Source of the DNA: Periconia sp. R9002
Lineage: Eukaryota > Ascomycota > Dothideomycetes > Pleosporales > Periconiaceae
NCBI GenBank assembly: GCA_023627715.1
Contig: JAMAHW010000078.1
Span: forward strand, 62,001-126,000
DNA: 64,000 bases
Reading direction: 5' to 3'
The position numbers were made by a program, and so were the translations under genes. This document shows positions 23,683 to 34,798 of this stretch, piece after piece; within the stretch, counting starts at the first letter, position 1; each line of letters begins with the position of its first letter. The notes under the pieces are model-generated. The model was not told the DNA's origin and made no database searches. It saw only the letters and a program-made list of their open reading frames with translations.

Positions 23683-25102
23683 TCAATCCTTTAGCTTCGT
23701 GACAATGATGCCTGTACCGTCCCCCGGAGGCGGATAGAATCCTTCGATCTCTAGGCCCGCTGTATCCAACAAATGCCTCCACTGCTGTTCGTTTCGCTCC
23801 ATGGACGCGCAGGAGATCATCATCTGTAGGTCCCACACAGCTGGTTTCCATTTGCATCCAGTCATGGGGATGATGAAGTCTTCAATGATGAGGTTCGAGA
23901 ATCCTTTCTTCATGACCGATGTCACGCTTTTGAGTATGATGAGACATTCCTTGTCATGCCAATCGTGGAGGATGAATTTCATATAATAAAGACGGGCATC
24001 TGTAAAATGGTTAAAGTAGTGCGACACATATACTTCGGGTGGGAAATAAGGTACCTGGAAGCACTGGATCTTTGAAGAAATCAAACGCCCTTTTTTCCAC
24101 ATCCTCGCCTAAGTCAAGTGTTTCATCTTGAATGATATGCGGTAGATCGAACAACACGTAGCGGCCGGGATACCTCGAAGAGAATTTGTTTTTGAAGGCA
24201 AGAAGGTCATACCCCCGGTTTCCTGCAACGTCAATCAAAAGGATATCGTCTTTCGTGAAGGGCTTCGAGGCATCATCAAGTAGCTTTTGTTGGACTGGAA
24301 ACCAATCAATCCAGTCCGGGGTACCTGCGCGGTCTGCCTCAAAAAATGTGTTGTAAGAATTTAAGATCTTCGGTCTTTTGGACAGGAACTCGAAGAAACT
24401 CTCCCCCGGTGCGTTGTGGCCGTACTGAAAAGGGCCATTCTGCGGATCTGAAGGGTTCTTGTAACCAGTCTTCTCCAGATACTCGAGCAATCCCGCCATG
24501 GGTCTCGTTTGGCCGTCAAATCTAGAGAGAAGTCAACTGCTAAGGTTTGAGTATGTGGAAGTGAGGGTCGTGTACATTGCCTCAACCATGCCGCTCATTT
24601 TCCGGTCGCTCACTGATCTGGTCTGCGCGTTTGGCGAGTACGTGCACACGCCCGACTCAATAACCACCCCAGCGACGATCATGACTCGAAGCAGTCGTTC
24701 TGAATGGATTATTAGCATGCATTTGGAGGGTCGTGATGAGACAAATGAATACCCAGAAGGATCTTATCAGCGGAAGTGATCTCTGAAAGCTCACTTGAGG
24801 TCACCCTCTCCTTCTCCACGATTTGTTTGAATACTCCTAGACTGTGCAACGTCCGCATGGCCATGAGTTGCATGGGCTTTATTAGAAAGTATCAGAAAAC
24901 GAGTAGTGAAATTTGAGCAAAGTGCAATCCTGCATACCGAGAAAGCTATTCTGTAAATTGCATCTTCCGGTGTTTGAAGTGCGCTGACAAATTTCGTTGC
25001 AGCGGTGAGAAGTAGCACTCGAGAAGTCTCTCGAATGCTCTGAGCCTGAAGGGTGGCAGCTTCGATTGCTTGACGAAGGGTCCCCATTGTGAATGGGCTC
25101 AT
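23683..25102 (-). CDS. SAM-dependent O-methyltransferase (plant/fungal COMT-like)
   Basis: Five exons on the minus strand (25102..24938, 24876..24753, 24699..24576, 24521..24055, 23999..23683) give 398 residues; all four introns are 53-61 nt and frame-exact. The N-terminal winged-helix dimerisation part reads MQLMAMRTLHSLGVF...ADKILLERLLRVMIVAGVV. The SAM site is LLIDVAGNRGYD (about residue 232), a variant of the usual VDVGGGxGH. ARLYYMKFILHDWHDKE holds the catalytic His region (HDW), and DGTGIIVTKLKD closes the fold. Relatives methylate phenolic hydroxyls in polyketide or other secondary metabolite pathways. No polyketide synthase is present in the window, so the pathway is unknown. Confidence 0.9.
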
Positions 25103-27323
25103 TGTGAAGCAAGCGGTGGTCAAGTTCATGCTAAGGCAGAGCGAAGGGAGGGCCCATGACTTGAACGGAGGCGCTGGGCCGGTTCATTTGACTGTCACAC
25201 CGGACAGCACGTGCCACCAGTTGTTGGGGTTCATGAAGATAGAGAAATTATTTATACGAAGAGAAAATGCGGGGAGGAGGCATGTTGATTGGGTTGACAG
25301 TTGTGACAGGGCGGGTCGGCTTCCGTATCCGACGCGAATCGTCAATAATGTGATGGTGATTTCGCTACTGCACAACATTGTGCCCGTCCCCTTGCATCGT
25401 GTTGGTCTATGTCGTGCTGTACCATTTTGTAGTCAAATGATACATTGAACACCTTTCCGCCCGATGCGGCCTGAATAGGATGATGTGATACATTTTTACA
25501 TACGTTATCGATTATTGCAGCAGCTAAGATCATCCGTTGTTAGCTGTATATGCGGTGCGCCGTGCGACATGTTGGCATTTACATTACAAATCACGGTACA
25601 CACTGCCTTTGAACGAATTCTCACCTCATAACTGTCACCATTGAATACCGAACAGCTGGATCGGAGGACAGGATTAAAAAGGGATAGAGATGGAAGCTTC
25701 TCAACTAAACCTTATATCTCTAGTTCTGTTCCCAGATCGCACATACAACTTTACTTCTCAACGTCTTTTCTATCAACTTTTTCACCGACCTCTTTTTGGT
25801 CAATATTCTGAATACTTTGTGCTGCCTCCGCAGGGACAGGCTGGGCAGTACCTTGGTACAATCTACATATCCACATTCATAAATCTGTTATGAGCTTCGA
25901 ACGAATAAATTTACCGAAGAGTTTGCAGGTGCGTCGGTCTTTTTTATCGATTATCGTTCACGCGAGATGCTAGTATCGACAATACGCGATCGATCACTTC
26001 GGATTAAGGTTTCATGTACCTACCATGGTAAGTGTGCAAGACGAACCATTCTCTACAGGGTGATTATGGGACTAACCCACCCCTCGAGAACATAAAATCT
26101 GCATAAATATGAACAGATGCTCCTAATATGTCTTCTAATCAACAAGTTTGAGGCTATTGAAAATTTATTTACTGGTAGACTAAATTTCTATCAAAGTGTC
26201 TTCTTCGTCGCAATTGATTGGTGAAATCAGTCACGGTATCAACACTGGTTCGAAATCTCATGGTAAACTGGGTTGGTAGCAAAGAAACTGGTAGGGTACA
26301 AAATATCACTATGTGATGACGTATTTATCAGTCTATGAATCTTTTCATCCCCAAGTCTCCATCATCGGCATACTTTATGGCCAAATAAATCCCATGCGGA
26401 ACATCTGGAGGCTGAACTTTCCCGGACGAACTTTGTTGGCTCCAATCATAGACTATAGTGGTACGCACCCACTAAGATAACCGCACTACGCAATGCGCAG
26501 GAGAGCTAGCTCATATGCCTTTTTTAGTCAACGGCTTTTCTGTAAATCATTCTTAAGATCTTTTTTTGTGTGTGGGGAATAGCCGGGTTGATACTTGGGA
26601 ACTACTTATTGATGGAAACTATAACAATAATATGGAACAGATTGGCCAGGAAAAGTAAATGACCGTCAATGGCAACAGCCATTTTCTGAACCCTTTACCA
26701 AAAGGATGAAATACTTCTACAACTGACTGACTGCGAAACTTGGAACTGCGATATTGGCTAAATTTTACTATATGCGTGATGAACCTCAGTGGTCGGCGTG
26801 ACCATCGGTTGCGCTTCAACAGACACCTAGTAAATATGCATGTGCGTTCTACCGTGATAGAAGATATTGAAATCATGATAAGAAAGAGAGCGTTGTACTC
26901 GATATACTGGTGCTTATCCGACACTTTGACCGCTCGTATCCCGGATCTGAGGAAATCTGACCAGCGCCGGGAATACCGGCAATTTGCGGAAATGCATTGA
27001 AAAAGGAGTCAGACCCGATCAACTTCACTAACAATATTAGCCTGTGGATGTTCTGCAGATGCGTGATTTGAAATCTCTTAGGCGACTGGGGAACTGTGCG
27101 CCTTGACTTGTCTCTGTTGCGTTCAAGGAGATTGGTAATATGAGAGCACACACGCATGGTGCACGAGTGTAGCTCACAAGTAGTCTCGTAATTGGAAAAA
27201 GTGCTATAAATGCAAAAGAAAAAAGTTCGAGTCTACAATAGTAAAAGGCAGTCAAAGATTGCTCCTATTCCCGTAAATCACAGCGATACCACTCCTTTTT
27301 GTTCTCTCCTTCCTATCGACAAC
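25103..27323. other. intergenic, 2.2 kb
   Basis: AT-rich spacer between two minus-strand genes. Several 60-100 codon open frames exist on both strands but none shows a domain or plausible splice partner. Confidence 0.5.
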
Positions 27324-30300
27324 TCATTCTTGAGGAGATTGAATTGTAGTCGCATACTTGTTGCACTGAAATATATCGTTCATCTCCATCTCAGATGCCT
27401 TCTCCTGATCCCAATCAGCCATAAGCTGATTAAAATCGATGTCAGACGCTAGAACAGTCCAGTCTCCCTGAAGATCAAAAGAGTCGCCAGTATGTATATC
27501 AGATTCGGTCCGGATATTCAAGATTTGATCAAATTGTTTCGCTGCGTGTGTCGATGTAGATTGTTCTGGTGAAGTATTAGGATCTGGATTTAGAGGATCG
27601 GAATTGAGCAGGTCTCGCGTATTCATTGTACTCCAAGGCTGCTCGCCAATCTGGTCTTTAAGTAGCATGGAGCCTTGAGGTCGCTTCCCGAGGGCCTTTG
27701 CGCTCGGTCCTTGAGGCGTTTTAGTGTGTGTGGTTTCATCCGGATAAGTGTTAATCATCTTCCAGCAGATGTCTGGAGTGATTTCAACTTGTGGCTGCAT
27801 TGCTTCCCCCGAGTGTTCTTCAGGCTGATCGTTTCCCGTGTTGCTAACCTCAAGACTGTTTTTACATTGGTAGAGCATCTTTGAAGAGCCTGGTCTTAGA
27901 TCCATGCCACTCTGCACGGATGTGTTGTCTTCGGAATCTCCGTGGTCATAATCATCGTGGGGTATACCAAGTACTCTTGACTTGCATCGTCTAATGATCG
28001 AAGGCAACTTCCCTCTCAGTCTGGATCTTGTTGGGTCAAGAACTGTTTCGAGCTCTTTAATCAACTCTTCTTCGAGCGCATCAGCTAATTGGTCCATTCG
28101 GCTACTAATATCGCGATCATCATACGGAGTGGGAATTTCTTTGTCGCCAGGGAACAATATCTGGTACATCAGCCTCCATTTCACCTCTACTGAGCTCTGC
28201 AAGGAGAATGGTGGCTTTTTAAATTCAAGTTTTGACCAGAGTTGCGCAGTGATGCGGTCATCTACCGTTTCCGGACGTTTCGGACAGATGTCGTCTTGTC
28301 GTAAATGCTCTGCGTATGCGTTCTCCGATGCCATATCTTCCTGACACCGGGTACACCGAAGTGGCTGACTATGTACCCGCTTAAGGTGATCTTTGAGCTT
28401 AGCTAGATCTGCAAAACCCTGGCCTCTGCACGCAGCACGCGTGTATTTTTCTGGTGCCCGCTGGTAGTAAGGGCATTTTAAGCGCCGGAGCTTGTTGCTG
28501 GCAAGTATCCTACCTCTCCTTTTTTTGTTGCCGTCGTCTCTGTTTTCCTCCTCGGAAGCAGAACCGCCTTCTCCGTCTTCATCATTGCTGCGGCGCTGCC
28601 TCTTTTGACCAGCTCTATTCGTGTTTTTGTTGTCGCTCGATGATACCGATGTGCCGCCGCCGGAGGAAGTCTTTGAACAGGATGCGTCGCCATCCATTAA
28701 CTCGGGCAGATTTTCACATTCGGCAAAGGCCAGCTGTAATAGCTCGTCAAGCAATTCTTGCTTCATGTTTACGACCACTTCATCGAGAATTGCCTCAGAG
28801 GTTTCTACCAAGGCGGTCGCCTGTGGTTCTGCTTTTAGAGAGCGTTCATCTGCCCGTGCCGCCTCATTACCAGGCTGTGTTCTTGACAAAATATTGGTCC
28901 AATCAGAATCCAATGAACAAACGGAAGGCACGTCCATCATAGTAGAACGGGTGCTAGATGCACCTGCATTGCTCCCATCTATCGATTCTTCACTGTTCTG
29001 AGGACTGTTAGTTGTCGTCGGACCAGTGACTTTAGTCCCGGCTGGGGTGCTTTTGTTTGGCTCTTCTTTGTGCAATACGATACTTTCTGTCACTGGCGAC
29101 AGAGTGTCAATATCGTTCCTCTTGGCGTCTGGACTGTTGGCGAAGCTTCCTGCGATGATGATGTGTGAGGTTTTTGTCGAAGAATGGTGGTTTGGATGTT
29201 TCAATTTCATATGGTCCCGCAGTAAATCCTTGCGGGCAAACGGGTGGTTGACCCCACGGGGACAAGTCGAAATGGGACAGTAATAGATCTCAGATCTCGG
29301 CCTCCAGTGTTTACTATTGTTGTGGCGCCTAAGCTCCTCTTTAGTGTCAAAACCAGAGGTGTAGTGTTTGCAAATGACAACCTGGCATTTAAAAGGTTTA
29401 TTAGATTGAATCATTTCTGTCCGGGATGGCGACGCTCGGTTAACGTTAGATTGGTATGGATTGCCATCGTTGCATGTATCCTATACCAAATAAAATTAGT
29501 CTCATCCCAGAATTCGTACATTAACTGTGAAAGTATAGAGAGAGAAGTACTAACCTGTTTTCCAGAGGCTACACAACGGCCACAAGGACGCTGGGCATCA
29601 CATTTAGATCGCCTATACTTACAGTTTACACAAGCAGAAGCAGCATGGACATTAGTTCTTCTAGCAGGCTTGGGCTGTCGAAGCATTAACGGCTGCGGGG
29701 CAGGCATTGAATTCGGCTGAACTTGGGGACCCGGCATCAGAGATCCAGAATGAATGTGCATGAGCTCTTCAATATGTAGCGCTTGATTCCTCATATCGGT
29801 AGGTGAAACTGCAAAACTAGGGTCAACGTCTTCGTATGCCTCGTGTAATCTTTTGTTTCCTGTGTTTTTTTTCTTTCCCGTGGTCTCCCATCTGGCCTCT
29901 GTTCCTAATGTTGAAGCTGAACTATGTGCATATATAGGCGGAATAGCTTCACCAAGAGGGGGTAGATAATGATAGGGACGTGGGTACGTAGCATATTCAT
30001 CCTGATGGGGAAGTAACGGCTGCTCTTGTGTCTCGACTAGCAGTTGGCCACCGGGAGACCCACTCGGTGCAACTTGAGTCTTTGGTTTTGTATCCTGGGG
30101 GGCTACAGAAGGAGAAAACCAAATCGGGCGATTTTCTGGTGGACTGCGAACATTTGATCCTGGTGATGTGCTATTCAAAGGATTAAGGTCGAGCGATAAC
30201 GTATCGGGAGATGGTAGAGTTTGTGGAGTTCCACCCATCCCAAAAGCGGCATGGGCAGGCTTCAGTTCGGGTGACGCTGAGCTGCTGGCGGCACGACGCT

Positions 30301-30529
30301 CTAAGTCTTCGAGCCTCTTCTTCAACTTCTTGCCTAGTAGGGGCGTTAGCTATTAGGAACAGATACGATATACAAGAGGGATAAAAATAGGATCAATACG
30401 GTAGTTGCGTTGAGCAATGCGGGTTTGAATTCGACGACGCTCTGCCAGATCTGAGATCTTGGTCCAGTCTTCATTGAGGTTGGTTAAGTGCGTCGTTGAG
30501 TCTGACGGTGGAGGGGTGGTATCAGACAT
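27324..30529 (-). CDS. regulator combining bZIP-like, Zn2Cys6 and C2H2-type DNA-binding motifs
   Basis: Exons (minus) 30529..30400, 30333..29555 and 29480..27324 give 1021 residues; an in-frame ATG at 30613 would add 28. Exon 1 ends in ERRRIQTRIAQRNYR and exon 2 continues KKLKKRLEDLERR, together a fungal bZIP basic region with a short coiled part. Near residues 275-305 is a zinc cluster CVNCKYRRSKC...CGRC...C, whose last Cys lies across the second intron. Then come paired C2H2-like fingers (CKHYTSGFDTKEELRRHNNS and the C..C..H..H ending HMKLKH). After a long acidic, Ser-rich linker with a KKRRGR nuclear signal comes a third finger set (CPYYQRAPEKYTRAACRG, HLKRVH, CTRCQ...H). The C-terminus is acidic and hydrophobic, like an activation region. 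Nuclear; targets unknown. Confidence 0.78.
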
Positions 30530-30613
30530 ATTGGGTCGGTTCATGATCTGAGGTGGCCCGGCACAGTTGGCCAGATGATGGTCCTCGTGATAGACCATTT
30601 TCCCACGTTTCAT

Positions 30614-31247
30614 AAATGTATCATATGAAAAAGAATATTGAAAGTAACAGACTGTAGCGTGGAGGAAAATGCGATGTTCGTTCCTTGATCAACCAGGCTG
30701 AACGCGCATGATGGGGATCGCACAAAGGTGCGAAGTGGCTGATGTTAATCAGATAAGCACATTCAGCCAATTGCGCAGCAGCGGTGCGCCACATCTCATG
30801 GAGTTCGTATTCGTATGGGCCATACAAGACCTGAGGCTCGATTCTCGAAGTACTATCAAGTAAGAAAACACTTGTCCGCACATTACTCACGATATCAAGA
30901 CAGACTGCTTCTCAGTGCTATTAGACTCAAGTGCTAGTCTTGATACTGACAATGTTGGGCATCACTACGTATCCAAATCTGTGATACTTGTGTGCTGGGT
31001 TTCGTTGGTTAGAAAGTTAAAGTACTATTCCCAGTAAATTTCATGTTCTATGGCTTTTCGATATTATAGGTACCGTCTTAACGCAGTTTGTATCTAGCGC
31101 ACGCGTAGGAGCCCTTATGTAAGGTGGAAGAGCTGATGAGGTAACGCTAGCGTGCTGCGCCCCCATACTACCGTATAAGCCGCAGGCTTCCCTCAGATAA
31201 ATTCATTCCCAAGTCTCGTCGTTATTTTCCCAGCAGGACTCGGAACC
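30614..31247. other. divergent promoter region, 0.6 kb
   Basis: Between the multi-finger regulator and the DUF7730 gene. No gene seen. Confidence 0.5.
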
Positions 31248-32416
31248 ATGTCAGCATCAATGACTCCTTACGTTGCAACCACGCGCGAAAAGGCCAAAGA
31301 AGCCGCCAGTTTCGTCGGCTTTGTGCTTCTCAGTCCACTGTTTCTCGCATATATCGGGCATCACAAACTTGATAGACTGTATAAGTTGCACACTAGCGAC
31401 GATCCGCAGTACAAATCTATGCGACAGGAGCGGAACCACAACCGCAGAAAGTCGCTCACCCTGTCTTCGCCCACGGCGGATTCGGAACCGAGAATACCGC
31501 GTTTCAAGTTTCTGTCCAAAGCTGGTGCGCGTAAGCTGGATCCTCAGTTGCAATCAAGACTGTTCACTCTCCCCGCAGAAATTCGACTCCAAATCTACAA
31601 ATACATCATTGGAATTGAACCTTTTGTACATGTTGACCGGGAAACGCGATTAGCGGATTGCGTTCCATCTGCCGAAATTGGCATGCCGTCTTGCAGTCTT
31701 AACAGAGCTAGACCCCATACAAATTACTTCACGGAGCAGGAAATAGATCTAGCGAGAAAGCATCTGGCTTGTTTGGATGCTCTAGATGGAAAAGGCACTG
31801 AGCATGGCCCGGGGATTTATGGCATATTACCATTGTTACAAAGCTGTCGTCGCGCGTACGTTATGATGCTGCATTGCCCAAAACTCTTCGGGTTCACTTA
31901 CAGCTAGTCTACAGGTATACAGAGGCAATCGACATGCTATATGCCGACAACGTTTTCACCGCGACACTCGACTACAATTTTCTCAATTTCGCGAGGTCTA
32001 TTCCCAAACGACATCTCACCACCATCCGCTCGCTTATCTTGCATCTTCCCTATGATCCGGATTATGATCGAGGTTATATGGTTAGTGTGGGCTATAGATG
32101 GTCTCCTTCCCTGCAAGTTCTTCGCAACATGCCTACTCTTCAGCGATGCCTCTTCCAGATCTTCACCGACTTCTATATCGACGAACACTGCCATGGCAGA
32201 AGTGTAATCCAACGTCTGTTCACTGGTCTAAAACAACTACCAACGAAAGATATTTTCATTATCGACTGGATTCATTATGGTCATGCCCGCAAACACCGCT
32301 CCTGGGGTACGACCGCGCTCAAGGAACTGGATGACGAAGACCCGTGGGAGAGCTGGCTATCTATTTTTAATCCCTACGAGAAGAAGAAGGCCTGGCAACG
32401 AATTCCCCGCGTGTAA
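31248..32416 (+). CDS. DUF7730-type (F-box-like) protein
   Basis: Exons 31248..31855 and 31915..32416 give 369 residues; splicing the 59-nt intron restores LLQSCRRAYTEAIDMLYADN, the family's most conserved stretch. FTLPAEIRLQIYKYIIG near residue 110 is the F-box-like start of these fungal proteins. A hydrophobic helix lies near the N-terminus (ASFVGFVLLSPLFLAYI), followed by a basic linker. The second half has scattered hydrophobic strands. The family is abundant in Pezizomycotina and has no known function; an adaptor role is only a guess. Confidence 0.82.
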
Positions 32417-32945
32417 ATAGGTGTATGAACTACTAAGTTAGAGTATAGTTAGAGTTAGGTCATATTATTGTAAAAAGTGAAAGTGAAAAAGCAGTATTGC
32501 ATGATCGAGGTACTTGGGGGTAACACCTGTGCATGTATGAGGTGAATATATTTCCAATGAAGTCATCCACTATCCACCTTCCATTAACCATTGACAGATT
32601 TCCAAAATTTCATCAGGTGGCACTTAAACTATGGAGCTTCTGATGTTCAAGTCTGAACTATATTGTGCGCAGAATCTCTCCTTATGGCAGTAGGAGTAAA
32701 GCTGTCATGTGAAATGCCTTTACTATGGGGTTTCCTACTATCGTTAACAAGTGGAGCAAATATTGAAATAGTCACAAAAAGCGGCGTAGTACTTGTCACC
32801 TCTCTGAGATTCCAAGTATTATGAAATGAAGTGTAAAGGGTTGTGACAAGTAATCTATCCTTCCTTATTCTTGAAAGCAAGCCCGAAGCCAGATGGATAA
32901 GCTCGCCCTATTGCCAGTTTTTAGTCATCCCCCTTGGCGGTTTAC
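32417..32945. other. intergenic, 0.5 kb
   Basis: Convergent spacer between the DUF7730 and NmrA-like genes. Nothing recognised. Confidence 0.5.
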
Positions 32946-34131
32946 CTATGGCTTACCCTCCCAAACCCCACTCAGAAACTCCTCTGCGGTGGTAAACTTC
33001 TTGTCGGGCAGCAATTTATTCCACTCATCCGACACGGCAAAAGCTCCAGCATTGATAGCCTGTAGCATTCCCGATATCATCCCCATACCCAACTCCTTCC
33101 TTGCCTCGACCGGAATGGAAGGATGGTCAATAGCAGGAAGCCAGCTGGTCTTGAAGCTCATTTGCTTGAGATCCTCAATGGGAATCCTTTCCACCAGAAA
33201 CGGGCCGCCTATATGAATCAGCAACTGTAAGTAGCTAAGTCCGCAATGGAACTCGAATACTGGAAACTTACGAATCTTCTCACCAAGAGCGACTAGCTGC
33301 TCGATGGTGAGCACATCAGCCCTGATACCGCCTACTTCTGGCCACTCGCCTTCAAACTCGACTGCCCGAGCTACGACGTCGGTGAAGTCTTTGATAGTGA
33401 TGAGGTTGAGCGGCCCTCCATCCGTACCGTCGATGACGATAGCGCGACGACCGTGGAAGTCCCACTGCATCTCAAAAAGATGAATATGCTCGGATGTTTT
33501 GTGCGGCCGACCAAAGTAGTTCGTGAACAGTCCGGCGTGGAAAAGGCAGTATTCGAGGACCTTGCGTTCCTTGTTGAGTTCGGCGAGGTATTCGCGTATC
33601 TCGGCTTTGCCTTGGTACCAAGGCATGTGATCAAAACGAGATCTAGTGAATCATCAATACAGGGAATAAAAGATCTGTGAGGTCGAAGGGGAAACTTACG
33701 AACCCCACTCGCTGGGTGCATAGCGTTTAACGCCAGCTTTGACGGAGGCGTTGATTAGGACTTTTTGAGAAACGTTCCCGGGATCGGACTGGGATACGAT
33801 GAAGCACAGTACTGTATGAACTCCTTGGAGGGCTTTTGCCAGCTCATCTTCGTTCTTGTAGTCGGTTTGAACGAAAGTGACACCGGACGCAAGCTTCTCC
33901 GCCGGGATGACCTTTAGTCCTTGGTAAGCACCTGAAATCAAGGATATGATGTGGTCATATCTTACATTGCGTGAAAGTAAAATGATTTCATGTTTTTTCC
34001 TTGCGACGAGTACATCTAGCACTTCTTGAGCGACGCCTGTGGTGTTTGTTAGAGGATTTTGTCACTTTGCTCGAGATTTTGAGATGAGTCTTCATACCAC
34101 CTGTCGCACCAGAAATTGCAATCTTGACCAT
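32946..34131 (-). CDS. NmrA-like/isoflavone reductase-like NAD(P)-binding protein
   Basis: Five exons on the minus strand (34131..34101, 34036..33966, 33911..33700, 33642..33272, 33208..32946) give 315 residues. The N-terminus MVKIAISGATG, joined across intron 1 to VAQEVLDVLVA, is the glycine-rich NAD(P) loop. LLSRN, VIPAEKLASGVTFVQTDYKN, VKRYAPSEWGS and the late GEKIRGGPFLVERIPIEDL are usual in fungal NmrA/isoflavone-reductase relatives. The second intron is taken as 54 nt (33965..33912), because the nearer AG gives a stop. Some members reduce secondary metabolites, others sense redox state; the role here is open. Confidence 0.88.
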
Positions 34132-34798
34132 TTTTTCATACGAATTCTTTGTAGAGAAAATATTCAAGTAAGCAAGGGGAATCCAATTGCACAAGGTTGC
34201 TTCGAGATTGATGTAGTAAACTAATGCGTTGCGTCGGAAGAGTGAAGAAGATGGAAGAGCTAGGTAGTGTTTACAGTATCAATTTATATAGATTTGATCG
34301 CTACAGGCAAGCCTGCATCAATGAGGACGTACGGACAAAAGTTTGATGTAATGCCTGGTGTTCGGCGGACGGATGTTACAAGGAGTGGAATTCAAAGGGG
34401 TTAACCGGTCCCAATTTTTCAGATATTTCATAAATTTGACTTTAGTGCACGGTATCGTAAGCTGGATTATTGGATTTGTCATTGTGAAAATGATTGCAGT
34501 CCGGTTTGGCTTGTTGCTCTATGTTGAGCATTGGGCCGTGAATTGCCTAATTCGGCCATCGGCCCGCGATTCAACCGCCGCTCAACGGCGGAGCAAGCTC
34601 TTAGGCCGCCCCCCAAATGCGCTCGTCCCATCTTTCTTCTACATCGTCATTACAAATCTGCCTTCTCGACGAAGCGACTACATCGAACTTGCTATTAGCT
34701 GGAAAACAAATCAGTGAGGCTCAATTAATATACCGGAATCGGTGAAGACACTGCGCCGCCGCGCCCACGGAGGGAGGAAGCGCTTAAGTGTTGGAACC
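34132..34798. other. divergent promoter region, 0.67 kb
   Basis: Between the NmrA-like gene and a Zn2Cys6 regulator. No gene supported. Confidence 0.5.

Noticed and set aside
23683..25102. O-methyltransferase as a member of the RiPP locus
   Set aside because: It is about 30 kb away with many unrelated genes between.
33932..33965. A 34-nt intron in the NmrA-like gene using the first AG
   Set aside because: It is shorter than usual and shifts the frame into a stop after a few codons; the 54-nt choice keeps the frame.
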